Source: Amedibacterium intestinale (lineage in GTDB: Bacteria > Bacillota_I > Bacilli_A > Erysipelotrichales > Erysipelotrichaceae). Taken from it: a stretch of 64,000 nucleotides of DNA. Every line of letters begins with the position of its first letter. Position 1 is the stretch's first letter. Below the pieces are notes generated by a model. It saw only the letters and a program-made list of their open reading frames with translations. It ran no database searches and was not told where the DNA came from. Made by a program: the position numbers and the translations under genes. Positions 45,516 through 53,036 of the stretch are shown piece after piece. The DNA lies in contig NZ_AP019711.1 of the NCBI RefSeq assembly GCF_010537335.1, positions 372,001 through 436,000 on the forward strand, read 5' to 3'.

Positions 45516-45592
45516 TGGGGCGGACGATGGGGATCGAACCCACGCATGACGGGACCACAACCCGCTGTGTTAACCACTTCACCACATCCGCC
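45516..45592 (-). tRNA. tRNA-His (GTG), copy 2
   Basis: A 77-nt cloverleaf read on the minus strand: anticodon loop TTGTGGT (GTG), T-arm GTGGG-TTCGATC-CCCAC type, encoded CCA. The extra G at -1 pairs with C73 to give the eight-pair acceptor stem unique to tRNA-His. Identical to the copy 30 nt upstream on its strand. Confidence 0.97.
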
Positions 45593-45622
45593 ATGTATAC
45601 TCATACAAAGAAATAATATATA

Positions 45623-45699
45623 TGGGGCGGACGATGGGGATCGAACCCACGCATGACGGGACCACAACCCGCTGTGTTAACCACTTCACCACATCCGCC
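45623..45699 (-). tRNA. tRNA-His (GTG), copy 1
   Basis: Same 77-nt sequence as the neighbouring copy, with anticodon GTG, G-1:C73 pair and encoded CCA. The first of a tandem pair transcribed on the minus strand; copies share no flanking sequence beyond a few bases, so the duplication is confined to the tRNA. Confidence 0.97.
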
Positions 45700-45763
45700 A
45701 TATCTGACTTTGCTTGAGCGAGTCATATTATATCTTATCTCATTTTGTTTGTAAATACTTTTG

Positions 45764-45791
45764 TTGAATTTTTTTATAAAAATGATATAAT
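45764..45791 (+). promoter_or_regulatory. Sigma-A promoter of degV
   Basis: TTGAAT (45764-45769), 16-nt spacer, TATAAT (45786-45791), 19 nt before the degV ATG. Confidence 0.7.
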
Positions 45792-45810
45792 TTCACCAAG
45801 GAGTGATTCC

Positions 45811-46647
45811 ATGAAAAAAATAGCATTAATGTGTGATTCGAGTGCTGATATTACAGAAGAAGAAGCGAAGGCATTGGATATCCATGTTCTTCGAATGCCT
45901 ATCACAATTGATGGCAAGGAATATATTGATAGTAAAACGATTTCTGATAACGATATTATAGAAGCCTTACGGGCAGAAAAGCAGGTAAAAACTGCACAGC
46001 CGGTTATTGGAGATATGGTGAATATGTGGATAGATTTATTAAAAGATTATGATGAAGTTTTTTATCTTCCACTTTCTAACAAATTAAGCGGAACTTGCCA
46101 AACTGCAATTGGTTTATCGAAAAAGTTTGAAGGAAGAGTACATGTAGTTGATAGTGAGCTGGTATGTTATCCGGTAGTATCTGTATTAAAAATGGCTAGA
46201 GAATTACTGGAAGAAGGATATAGCTGTGCACAGGTCAAGAAGAAGATTGAAGATGACGGAGAACTATATGCTGTTATTATTCCTGAAAATTTAACTGCAT
46301 TAAAAAATGGTGGAAGAATTTCTCCTGCCGCTGCAGCATTGGCTGGTTTATTAAAAATTCAGCCATTATTAAGTGTGGAGCATGGTGCTATTGATTTAGT
46401 AGATAAAGTTCGTACCTTAAAAAAAGCATATCGAGAAGGTATTGAAAGAGTTACGAAAGATATTCATCCAGAAGATTACATTTGGATGATTATTGATGCG
46501 GATAATCGTGCGATGAGCGATGAATTAAAGCCAATTCTGGAAGAAGCATGTGGACAGCCGGTAGAACAGCGAACATTTAAAGCTGTCATTTTAACTCATA
46601 CAGGACCTGGAACGATCGGATTTGGAAGAATTCGAAAATTAAAGTGA
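45811..46647 (+). CDS. DegV-family fatty acid-binding protein
   Basis: Cytosolic fatty-acid carrier of the FakB/DegV family, 278 aa. Such proteins present fatty acids to the FakA kinase for phosphorylation. N-terminal ALMCDSSADITEEEA, then KTAQPVIGD, the lipid-binding LPLSNKLSGTCQTA, ALKNGGRISPAAAALAGLL and C-terminal THTGPGTIGFG are characteristic. AAGGAGTG precedes the ATG at 45811. No fakA in the window. Confidence 0.93.
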   Translation: MKKIALMCDSSADITEEEAKALDIHVLRMPITIDGKEYIDSKTISDNDIIEALRAEKQVKTAQPVIGDMVNMWIDLLKDYDEVFYLPLSNKLSGTCQTAIGLSKKFEGRVHVVDSELVCYPVVSVLKMARELLEEGYSCAQVKKKIEDDGELYAVIIPENLTALKNGGRISPAAAALAGLLKIQPLLSVEHGAIDLVDKVRTLKKAYREGIERVTKDIHPEDYIWMIIDADNRAMSDELKPILEEACGQPVEQRTFKAVILTHTGPGTIGFGRIRKLK

Positions 46648-46657
46648 GGGATTGCTT

Positions 46658-47380
46658 ATGATAGATGCACATATTGAATATCAAGGCGAGTATAGTTATG
46701 AGCATTTGATGGAGTATGTACAAGCAGCTATACATAATGGTATAGATGAAATAACGATTTTACAACCTACACACAAATTTAAAGAATGTTCCTTGTTATA
46801 TAGAGAAATTTGTGCTTCTTATCCCTGTCAGAAAGAATGGTATGATCGTATAGAAAAAACCTCAATAGGATCCTATCAAGCCTTTATCAAAGATATGAAA
46901 AAACAGGAGTTTCCTATAAAGATAAATTTTGGATTGCATGTCTGCTATTTTACACAGCATGAACATTTTATATCGCAAATGTTAAATGCTTTTCCTTATG
47001 ATGTAAAGGTAGGAAGTATTCAGTTTGTTGATAATCTGGCTTTTGACTGGAAAGAATCAAATAAAATGTTATGGAATAAGTATAATGCGGATTTTCTGCA
47101 TCGAAGATATTATGAAATGATGAATGCGATGTTAACATCAAACTTGTTTGATGGCATCAGTGGATTTGATAATATTCGTACTGCTGGTGTGATGCCAAAA
47201 TTCAGCCGTACACATACTTATCAAAAATTAGCAAAACTATTAATGCAGAATCAGATATATGTAGAAGATGATACAATGCTTCATCCTGATTTCTGCAGTC
47301 TTTGTACACATTACAGAGTGGTGTTAAAGCCTGTAAGCAGAAGTAAAAAACCTGATGATTTAGGAAAAGAAAATTATTAA
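46658..47380 (+). CDS. HisK/PHP-like protein with lost metal ligands
   Basis: A 240-aa protein resembling PHP-domain histidinol-phosphatase. MIDAHIEYQGEYSYEHLMEY matches the N-terminal motif (HTH-T-S reduced to one His), EITILQPTHKF the next (normally DH), INFGLHVCYF the third (normally GxE), and VGSIQFVDN the fourth (normally GSxH). Several metal ligands are replaced, so phosphatase activity is doubtful. It follows degV at 10 nt and likely shares its promoter. No his biosynthesis genes are near. ATG at 46658 chosen by AGTGAGGG. Confidence 0.6.
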   Translation: MIDAHIEYQGEYSYEHLMEYVQAAIHNGIDEITILQPTHKFKECSLLYREICASYPCQKEWYDRIEKTSIGSYQAFIKDMKKQEFPIKINFGLHVCYFTQHEHFISQMLNAFPYDVKVGSIQFVDNLAFDWKESNKMLWNKYNADFLHRRYYEMMNAMLTSNLFDGISGFDNIRTAGVMPKFSRTHTYQKLAKLLMQNQIYVEDDTMLHPDFCSLCTHYRVVLKPVSRSKKPDDLGKENY

Positions 47381-47391
47381 TATATTCGATT

Positions 47392-47426
47392 AACAGTGTT
47401 TTGTTTAGGAAACGCTGTTTTTTTTT
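47392..47426 (+). terminator. Terminator after degV operon
   Basis: AACAGTGTTT (47392-47401) pairs with AAACGCTGTT (47410-47419), one G-T pair, then a T-run. Confidence 0.75.
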
Positions 47427-47506
47427 CGTATAGTCTTAGGTCTTAAAAGTTAAAAATAAAGATCATACCTTTTTATGACGGGCTTTCTTTGAGTGTGGAA
47501 AAAATA

Positions 47507-47531
47507 TAAAAAAAGCCTTTATTTAAAGGCT
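47507..47531 (-). terminator. Terminator of tRNA-Ser
   Basis: On the minus strand AGCCTTT pairs with AAAGGCT and is followed by seven T. Confidence 0.7.
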
Positions 47532-47543
47532 TAAATGACTATA

Positions 47544-47631
47544 TGGCGGAGACTATGAGATTCGAACTCATGGTGGCGTTAACCACACGACGCTTCCAAC
47601 ATCGCACCTTAAACCACTCGGACAAGTCTCC
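47544..47631 (-). tRNA. tRNA-Ser (GGA)
   Basis: An 88-nt class II tRNA on the minus strand. Acceptor GGAGACT / AGTCTCC, anticodon stem CGATG / CGTCG around loop TTGGAAG (anticodon GGA), a long variable arm TGTGG...CCACC, T-arm ATGAG / CTCAT, discriminator G and encoded CCA. All are features of bacterial tRNA-Ser. Confidence 0.96.
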
Positions 47632-47799
47632 AATTACTTCTCTTATTTTACTGATATTCTTTTAAATGTCAATAATAATTCTTTGAAAAAATTGTATTAT
47701 GTTTTGTATTTTCTGTATTTTGTTTCGTATTAATATAAGGGAGAAATGGAGGGAATGAATTGTATGCTCTATACATAGAATGTATTGGGAGGTATTTAT

Positions 47800-48216
47800 A
47801 TGAATCGAAAACGTATTATTATCTTGCTTGCACTTTTCTTTTCCATACTTTTTTCTTCATTTTACTATATGTTGTTTTCAGTAATTGGAACATCTTCTTC
47901 ACAAAAAACATTACATATGAATCAGGTAGGATTGTATAAAGAAGAAAAAAACTTAGAGGAAGCAAAGCAGAAATTGGAGGAGGATGGTTTTCACGTTTAT
48001 CAAATGAAGCAGGGAGATGTTACAGCTTTGGTATGTGGTGTGAATGAGGATAAAAAGAAAACTGAAGAAGAACAAAAAGAATTAGCAGATAAAAACTACA
48101 GTTTTATAGAAAAAAGTGTGACAGTAAGCAGTGATGAAATTACAGACTTGATCAAACAGAAAAAATATAAGGAGGCTTTAGAAAAAATTGGGAATGAAAG
48201 TAAAACAGTTAAATGA
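47800..48216 (+). CDS. Membrane-anchored protein, SPOR-like
   Basis: A 138-aa protein with an N-terminal membrane helix (about 6-28) and a highly charged outer part. EEAKQKLEEDGFHVYQMKQGD followed by TALVCGV has the pattern of a half SPOR repeat (Ala...Gly-phi-phi-Val). This may be a divergent cell-wall-binding domain, but I am not certain. GGGAGGTAT precedes the ATG at 47800. It overlaps the radC start by 23 nt, in front of the radC-mre-min cluster. Confidence 0.65.
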   Translation: MNRKRIIILLALFFSILFSSFYYMLFSVIGTSSSQKTLHMNQVGLYKEEKNLEEAKQKLEEDGFHVYQMKQGDVTALVCGVNEDKKKTEEEQKELADKNYSFIEKSVTVSSDEITDLIKQKKYKEALEKIGNESKTVK

Positions 48217-48871
48217 AAAAGAAAGACCTAGAGAAAAGGCTTTATTAAATGGAATAAAAAGTTTAAGCAATAGAGAACTTATAGCGCTGCTGCTAAGAAG
48301 TGGGACAAGAGAAAAAAGTGCATTGGAGGTTGCGGATGAGCTGTTATGCACATTTGAGACGATGGGAGATTTGGGAAGTGCTTCTATACATGATGTAATG
48401 CATATCAAGGGTATTAAAGAAGCAAAGGCGGTAGAACTTCTTGCTGCTTTTGAGATAGGAAAGCGGATTGCTTTAGATGATATACAAGAGAAAGTACAAA
48501 TAGGAAAACCGGAAGATGTCGTAGATTGGCTTCAACAGGAAATTGGCTTCTGTAATCAGGAATGTTTCTATGTGATTTTTTTAAATCAGAAAAATCAGAT
48601 ACAATCTTATAAGCAGATGTTTACAGGAACCTTAACGAATGCCAGTGTGCATCCTCGTGAAATTTTTAAAGAAGCTATGCGCTTGGGCTGTGCAAGAATT
48701 ATGGTAGCTCATAATCATCCTTCAGGAGACCCCACACCATCAAATGCGGATATTGAGTTAACAAATCATATTGTAGAAAGTGGAAAGATGGTCGCAATCC
48801 CTTTGATGGATCATATTATTGTCGCAAGAAATGCATACATAAGTTTTCGACAAATGCGACTTATTGATTGA
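48194..48871 (+). CDS. radC: JAB-domain DNA repair family protein RadC
   Basis: RadC-type protein, 225 aa. UPF0758 N-terminal domain with helix-hairpin-helix (HVMHIKGIKEAKAVELLAA), then a JAMM metallo-domain with AHNHPSGDPTPSNAD. The cellular role remains unclear; a DNA-repair function is disputed. The start is either ATG 48194 or TTG 48188; AAGGAGG is 12-18 nt upstream. Placement before mreCD-minCD is as in Bacillus. Confidence 0.93.
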   Translation: MKVKQLNEKERPREKALLNGIKSLSNRELIALLLRSGTREKSALEVADELLCTFETMGDLGSASIHDVMHIKGIKEAKAVELLAAFEIGKRIALDDIQEKVQIGKPEDVVDWLQQEIGFCNQECFYVIFLNQKNQIQSYKQMFTGTLTNASVHPREIFKEAMRLGCARIMVAHNHPSGDPTPSNADIELTNHIVESGKMVAIPLMDHIIVARNAYISFRQMRLID

Positions 48872-48927
48872 ACTATTTTGGTTTAACAAGTATAATAGTA
48901 AAGAATTTAAGAGAGCGGTGAGTCGTT

Positions 48928-49758
48928 GTGAAGTTGAATCGATTACAGAAAATTATTTTAGGAGTTCTTGTTTTCTTTTTAATGATAGGACTTCTTTTAC
49001 AAGGTATAAATGGAAATACTACAAGCAATCTGGGGTATGATGCATTTACGATGCTGAAATATTCTTTAATTGATCATCCAGTGGAAACAATAAAAGAATG
49101 GACACATGATTTTGCGAGTCTTTGGAGCGTTAAAAAAGAAAATGATATTTTGCGTTATGAATTGAGTCAGGCGCCTTCTTATCAGGCAAAATATGAAGAT
49201 GCACAAAGAAGGATAACAGAGCTTGAAGAAGCCTTGGACCTGAAAGGGAAAGAACGCTATGAAAGTATTGCGGCAAATGTTGTTTCAAGAGATACATCTA
49301 CATGGAATGATCGCATTACAATTGATAAAGGCAGCAAAGACGGTATTGTAGAAGGGATGGCTGTTGAATCTGTAAAAGGCATGATTGGAAAAGTTGAAAG
49401 TACATCTGATTATACAAGTGTTGTAAAGCTTCTTACAAGTGAAGATAAAAAAAGCAATGCATCGATTAAAATAAATATTGATGAAAAGCATAGCAGTGAT
49501 GGAATATTGTATAGTTATGATGTGAAAAAGGGTGTCTATGTCGTATATTTATATGATGATACAGATAAAGTGAAAAAAGGAATGCAGGTTGTTACTAGCG
49601 GTAAAGGCGGTGTTTATCCTAGCGGGCTTCTTGTTGGAACCGTAGATTCTATACAATCTTTGAATAATCAAACCGGACAAACGATTTATGTTCGTCCAAT
49701 TGATGATATGCAGGAATTTTCTATTGTACGTGTAATTGGAAGTAAGAAAGGGGAATAA
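48928..49758 (+). CDS. mreC: Cell-shape protein MreC
   Basis: Bitopic membrane scaffold of the elongation machinery, 276 aa. One N-terminal helix (about 8-27), a coiled coil (VKKENDILRYELSQAPSYQ, EDAQRRITELEEAL) and the extracellular beta-barrel pair (RDTSTWNDRITIDKGSKDGI, GKGGVYPSGLLVGTV). Start is GTG after GAGCGGTGAG. MreB is absent from its expected place between radC and mreC. Confidence 0.92.
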   Translation: MKLNRLQKIILGVLVFFLMIGLLLQGINGNTTSNLGYDAFTMLKYSLIDHPVETIKEWTHDFASLWSVKKENDILRYELSQAPSYQAKYEDAQRRITELEEALDLKGKERYESIAANVVSRDTSTWNDRITIDKGSKDGIVEGMAVESVKGMIGKVESTSDYTSVVKLLTSEDKKSNASIKINIDEKHSSDGILYSYDVKKGVYVVYLYDDTDKVKKGMQVVTSGKGGVYPSGLLVGTVDSIQSLNNQTGQTIYVRPIDDMQEFSIVRVIGSKKGE

Positions 49759-49761
49759 GAT

Positions 49762-50316
49762 ATGGCGCATGTCGTTTTGTTTCTCGTATGTTCTTTATTT
49801 GATGAAATATTGAGTGTTTTGTTTCCAAATACATTTTTGGTGAATGATCTGCTGTTTATTCCAAATCTTGCATTTTGTATGATGATCTTAACGATTCGCA
49901 AGTTCTCATTAACAGATAAATGTTTGTTCGCTTTTGGATGTGGGATGTTTTATGATTTTTGTTTTGCCAATACGTTTTTGTTGTATGCCATCATTTATAC
50001 ACTTCTTGCCTGCATACTGCACTTATGGTCAAAACATTTAACAGAAACACTGATAGAATCGTTAATTCTATCAATTGTGACAATTTTCGTCAAAGACCTT
50101 TTGGTATATTTTGTAATGAGCTTTCAAGGCATTTCAGAGATTCCATTTCTTTTGTGGGCAGAACAGTTTGAATTATTAACATTGCTTGGAAATGCGGTTT
50201 TGGTATTGGGGATTGTTTTCCTTCAACGTAGCAAAGAGGATTATCTGGAAAAGAAAGCCAATAAAATACGAAGAGGGGAAAAAATACAATGGTTCAACTT
50301 AAAATCAAAGGAATAA
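49762..50316 (+). CDS. mreD: Cell-shape protein MreD
   Basis: Polytopic membrane partner of MreC, 184 aa with about five helices. Sequence is weakly conserved in this family; the call rests on helix pattern, length, ATG 3 nt after mreC and the gene order. FGCGMFYDFCFANTFLL resembles the MreD middle segment (GfxyDllf). Its tail is charged and overlaps minC by 28 nt. Confidence 0.85.
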   Translation: MAHVVLFLVCSLFDEILSVLFPNTFLVNDLLFIPNLAFCMMILTIRKFSLTDKCLFAFGCGMFYDFCFANTFLLYAIIYTLLACILHLWSKHLTETLIESLILSIVTIFVKDLLVYFVMSFQGISEIPFLLWAEQFELLTLLGNAVLVLGIVFLQRSKEDYLEKKANKIRRGEKIQWFNLKSKE

Positions 50317-50867
50317 ATGGAAAATTTCATGTTTATATGACATCTTCTTACTTTGAAGAAGAATTAAATGAACTAAGCACAAGGCTGAAAATATTTACTT
50401 CTCAGCAAGAGAAGATGTTTTCTGCCTTTTTTCATTTGGAAAATGCAGCACAGAAACAAATCCAAACTTTATTTTCTTTTTGTCGTGAACATGAAATCTT
50501 GATAGAAGGAATAGATTTGGGGAATTGCAGAAATAGCAAAACATTAGATATACGAGAAGAAACGCTTTTAAATGGACAAAGTTATATTTTAAACGAAGAT
50601 ACTTTACTTTTAGGAAATATTGAGCCTCAGGCATATGTTTGTTGTAAAGGTAGTTTATATGTTTTGGGATGTGTAGAAGGAAATATAGATTTATATTATG
50701 AAGATAATATTCTTTGTGCATCAGCTTTATGTGCGAACGTTCGCATATGTGATTCGAAATTTCAAAATATGACATTTTTCTCTCCTGTGAAAGTATATTA
50801 TGAAGAAGTACAATTAAAAACAAAGTCGTATAAGGAGGAGAAATTATGGGTGAGTCTATCGCAATAA
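50289..50867 (+). CDS. minC: Septum-site inhibitor MinC (divergent)
   Basis: FtsZ-polymerisation antagonist that keeps division at mid-cell, 192 aa. The N-terminal half (1-85) is poorly conserved. The C-terminal half shows the MinC right-handed beta-helix repeats: GQSYILNEDTLLLGNIEPQA, CKGSLYVLGCVEGNI and CASALCANVRICD. Overlaps mreD and minD on both sides. Name supported by position before minD. Confidence 0.85.
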   Translation: MVQLKIKGINGKFHVYMTSSYFEEELNELSTRLKIFTSQQEKMFSAFFHLENAAQKQIQTLFSFCREHEILIEGIDLGNCRNSKTLDIREETLLNGQSYILNEDTLLLGNIEPQAYVCCKGSLYVLGCVEGNIDLYYEDNILCASALCANVRICDSKFQNMTFFSPVKVYYEEVQLKTKSYKEEKLWVSLSQ

Positions 50868-51622
50868 CGTCTGGTAAAGGCGGAGTAGGGAAAAGCAGTA
50901 CGATTATTGGTATTGGAATGATATTGGCACAGATGGGGTATCGTGTCTGTATGATTGATATGGATCTGGGACTTAAAAATCTGGATGTTATGATGGGGCT
51001 GCAGCACCGCGTATTATATGATCTTAAAGATGTTATGGATGGCAAATGTACATTGTCACGTGCAATCTTACAAGATAAACAGCAGGATAATTTATATTTG
51101 ATTCCAGCTTGTAAAACCATACATATTGCTTCTTTTCAGGGAGATCATTTTGAAGAAATCGTACAGTCTTTAAAACAAAGTTTTGATTATGTGCTGCTGG
51201 ACACTCCTGCTGGAATGGAAAGTGGGTTTTTATACTCTATACGTTGTGTGAATAAGGCTGTGCTGGTAACAACACTGGATGTTACATCACTTCAAGATTG
51301 TGATCGAATTATTGGAATTTTGATGAAGGAAGGGATGGAAGAAATTTCTTTTGTTGTGAATCGCATGAATGTACATTTGATTGAAAAAGGAATCAGTGTT
51401 CCTTTGGAGGAAGCAAAAAAATGGCTGTCTGTTGAATTTTTGGGTTATGTTTTTGATGATGAGGAAGTTATGCGTTCGAATAATCATGGAACTCCAGTTG
51501 TTTTAAAAAGAGACACCTTACTGTATTCATGTTATTACAGTATTGTAAAAAATATGCTTGGTGAAAGGGTAGAACTTCCTAAATATAAAGAAAAGAGTCT
51601 TCTGCAAAAGCTGTTTGGATAA
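50846..51622 (+). CDS. minD: Septum-site ATPase MinD
   Basis: Membrane-cycling ATPase of the Min system, 258 aa. Deviant Walker A GKGGVGKSS, switch DMDLGLKNLDVMMG, Walker B VLLDTPAG. Ends in a basic amphipathic helix (KSLLQKLFG) as MinD membrane anchors do. AAGGAGGAG precedes the ATG. No MinE or DivIVA in the window. Confidence 0.96.
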   Translation: MGESIAITSGKGGVGKSSTIIGIGMILAQMGYRVCMIDMDLGLKNLDVMMGLQHRVLYDLKDVMDGKCTLSRAILQDKQQDNLYLIPACKTIHIASFQGDHFEEIVQSLKQSFDYVLLDTPAGMESGFLYSIRCVNKAVLVTTLDVTSLQDCDRIIGILMKEGMEEISFVVNRMNVHLIEKGISVPLEEAKKWLSVEFLGYVFDDEEVMRSNNHGTPVVLKRDTLLYSCYYSIVKNMLGERVELPKYKEKSLLQKLFG

Positions 51623-51626
51623 AAAG

Positions 51627-51655
51627 ACATGTTTCTTTTCTATCTTGCATAAACT
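51627..51655 (+). promoter_or_regulatory. Sigma-E-like promoter of spoIVF genes
   Basis: ACATGTT, a 14-nt spacer, and CATAAACT, close to the sigma-E pattern, 19 nt before the spoIVFA-like start. Matches the mother-cell control of B. subtilis spoIVF. Confidence 0.5.
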
Positions 51656-51673
51656 TGAGCAGGAGGGATGAAA

Positions 51674-52246
51674 ATGGATGAATTAAGAGATGTACGAAAA
51701 CGAATTTCTAAAAGACGAGGTGGTTATGGAGAAGAAAAACACAGACCCGTCTTTTTCTTTCGCTTTTTTTATCATGTTATCATGGCTGCTATGTGTATCT
51801 GTGTGCTTGTATTAGGGCTGCTTGTTTCAAATAAATTGGATCTGTTAGATCTTCCGGTATTAGAAAAAACATTACAGCTGGATGATCTTTCAAAGTGGAT
51901 TCCTTTTGAAAAATGGTTTTCCTTAAAGGAAGAGGCAGTATCCACAACCCCTGTGTATACTCCGCTAGAAGAAAATCAGTATACAAATGGAACAAACATT
52001 GCCTATAATGTTTATCATGGGGTTGTGCTGCATGTACAAACAAATAAAGATAATAAACAAAGTGTTAGTATAAAGCAGGACAATGGAGTCGTTGCGACAT
52101 ATGGGAATTTGGATGAAGTGAAGGTAAAAAAAGGAGAGAGGATTTTAAAAGAAAAAATACTGGGTACATATACCTCCTATGTCACCATTGACTTTTTAAA
52201 AGATCAAAAACTAATAGCTTATGATGAAGCACTTAAAGAAAACTAA
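51674..52246 (+). CDS. spoIVFA: SpoIVFA-like regulator of SpoIVFB
   Basis: Bitopic forespore-membrane protein that holds the SpoIVFB protease in check. It has 190 aa: basic N-terminus (RKRISKRRGGYG), one membrane helix (about 32-52), an acidic linker and a C-terminal degenerate M23/LytM fold (GVVATYGNLDEVKVKKGERI) without the metal ligands. This is the SpoIVFA layout. AGGAGGG suits ATG 51674 over ATG 51668. It overlaps spoIVFB by 26 nt. Confidence 0.85.
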   Translation: MDELRDVRKRISKRRGGYGEEKHRPVFFFRFFYHVIMAAMCICVLVLGLLVSNKLDLLDLPVLEKTLQLDDLSKWIPFEKWFSLKEEAVSTTPVYTPLEENQYTNGTNIAYNVYHGVVLHVQTNKDNKQSVSIKQDNGVVATYGNLDEVKVKKGERILKEKILGTYTSYVTIDFLKDQKLIAYDEALKEN

Positions 52247-52994
52247 GATTCATATTTCTTGGCTGTGGGTTGTGTATTTGTTTCTTTTTTTAAACTATGC
52301 ATATTTTTATTTAATGTTTTATATTTTTTTGATTTTAAGTATTCATGAAATGGCACATATTCTTATGGCGTGTGCTTTTCATTATCAATTTGAAAAAATT
52401 ACCATTTATCCTTTTGGCTTATCGGCACAAATAAAAAATTTAGGTTATGGAAACTTGATACAGGAAATCTTAATTATATGCAGTGGACCACTAACACATG
52501 TTTGCATGCCTTTGCTGTTTGACTTTTTATGCAGTACAGGTATGATTTCAGAAATATTTTATGAATATTTATGTATGATCAATGCTTCTATTTTGCTTTT
52601 TAATCTTTTGCCCATCTACCCTTTGGATGGAGGAAGACTGGTACAAGTTTTTTTTCATTGTTTTTGCATATATAAAACAGCAGAAAAATGCACGTATTTG
52701 ACAAGTTTTTTAGTCTTGTTGTTTTTTCTGTATAAAGGCTTATTTCAGGCTTATGCAGGATATATTGTCTTTATTTTTTTAGTTGTAGAATTATTTTTAG
52801 CTTGGAAAAGTCTTCCGTTACAAGCACTTCAATTTTATCGTTTCCGCTATCTTCATTCCTGCAAGGAAAAACCGTATCTGCACCATAAAAAGGACTTGTA
52901 TAGAGGAAGGTATAACTTGTTTTATCGAAAGGGAGGCTGGATAGAAGAAACCTCATGGTTGTTAGAGAAGTTTGTGCCAAAGAATAGGCATTAA
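52221..52994 (+). CDS. spoIVFB: Intramembrane metalloprotease SpoIVFB
   Basis: Site-2-type protease that cleaves pro-sigma-K in the mother cell. It has 257 aa with about six helices. HEMAH (zinc HExxH) lies in the second helix and NLLPIYPLDGGRLVQ supplies the third ligand Asp. There is no PDZ domain and no CBS domain, though a basic cytosolic tail (about 200-257) takes that place. Start after the spoIVFA-like frame. The window holds no sigK. Confidence 0.93.
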   Translation: MMKHLKKTKIHISWLWVVYLFLFLNYAYFYLMFYIFLILSIHEMAHILMACAFHYQFEKITIYPFGLSAQIKNLGYGNLIQEILIICSGPLTHVCMPLLFDFLCSTGMISEIFYEYLCMINASILLFNLLPIYPLDGGRLVQVFFHCFCIYKTAEKCTYLTSFLVLLFFLYKGLFQAYAGYIVFIFLVVELFLAWKSLPLQALQFYRFRYLHSCKEKPYLHHKKDLYRGRYNLFYRKGGWIEETSWLLEKFVPKNRH

Positions 52995-53036
52995 ATAAGA
53001 TTTATGATATAATCAATCCGTGAGGAGGCAGAGAGT

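Noticed and set aside
50395-51120. A 241-codon open frame on the minus strand opposite minC and minD
   Set aside because: It spans two well-supported, overlapping plus-strand genes, has no ribosome site of note, and its protein shows no domain pattern.
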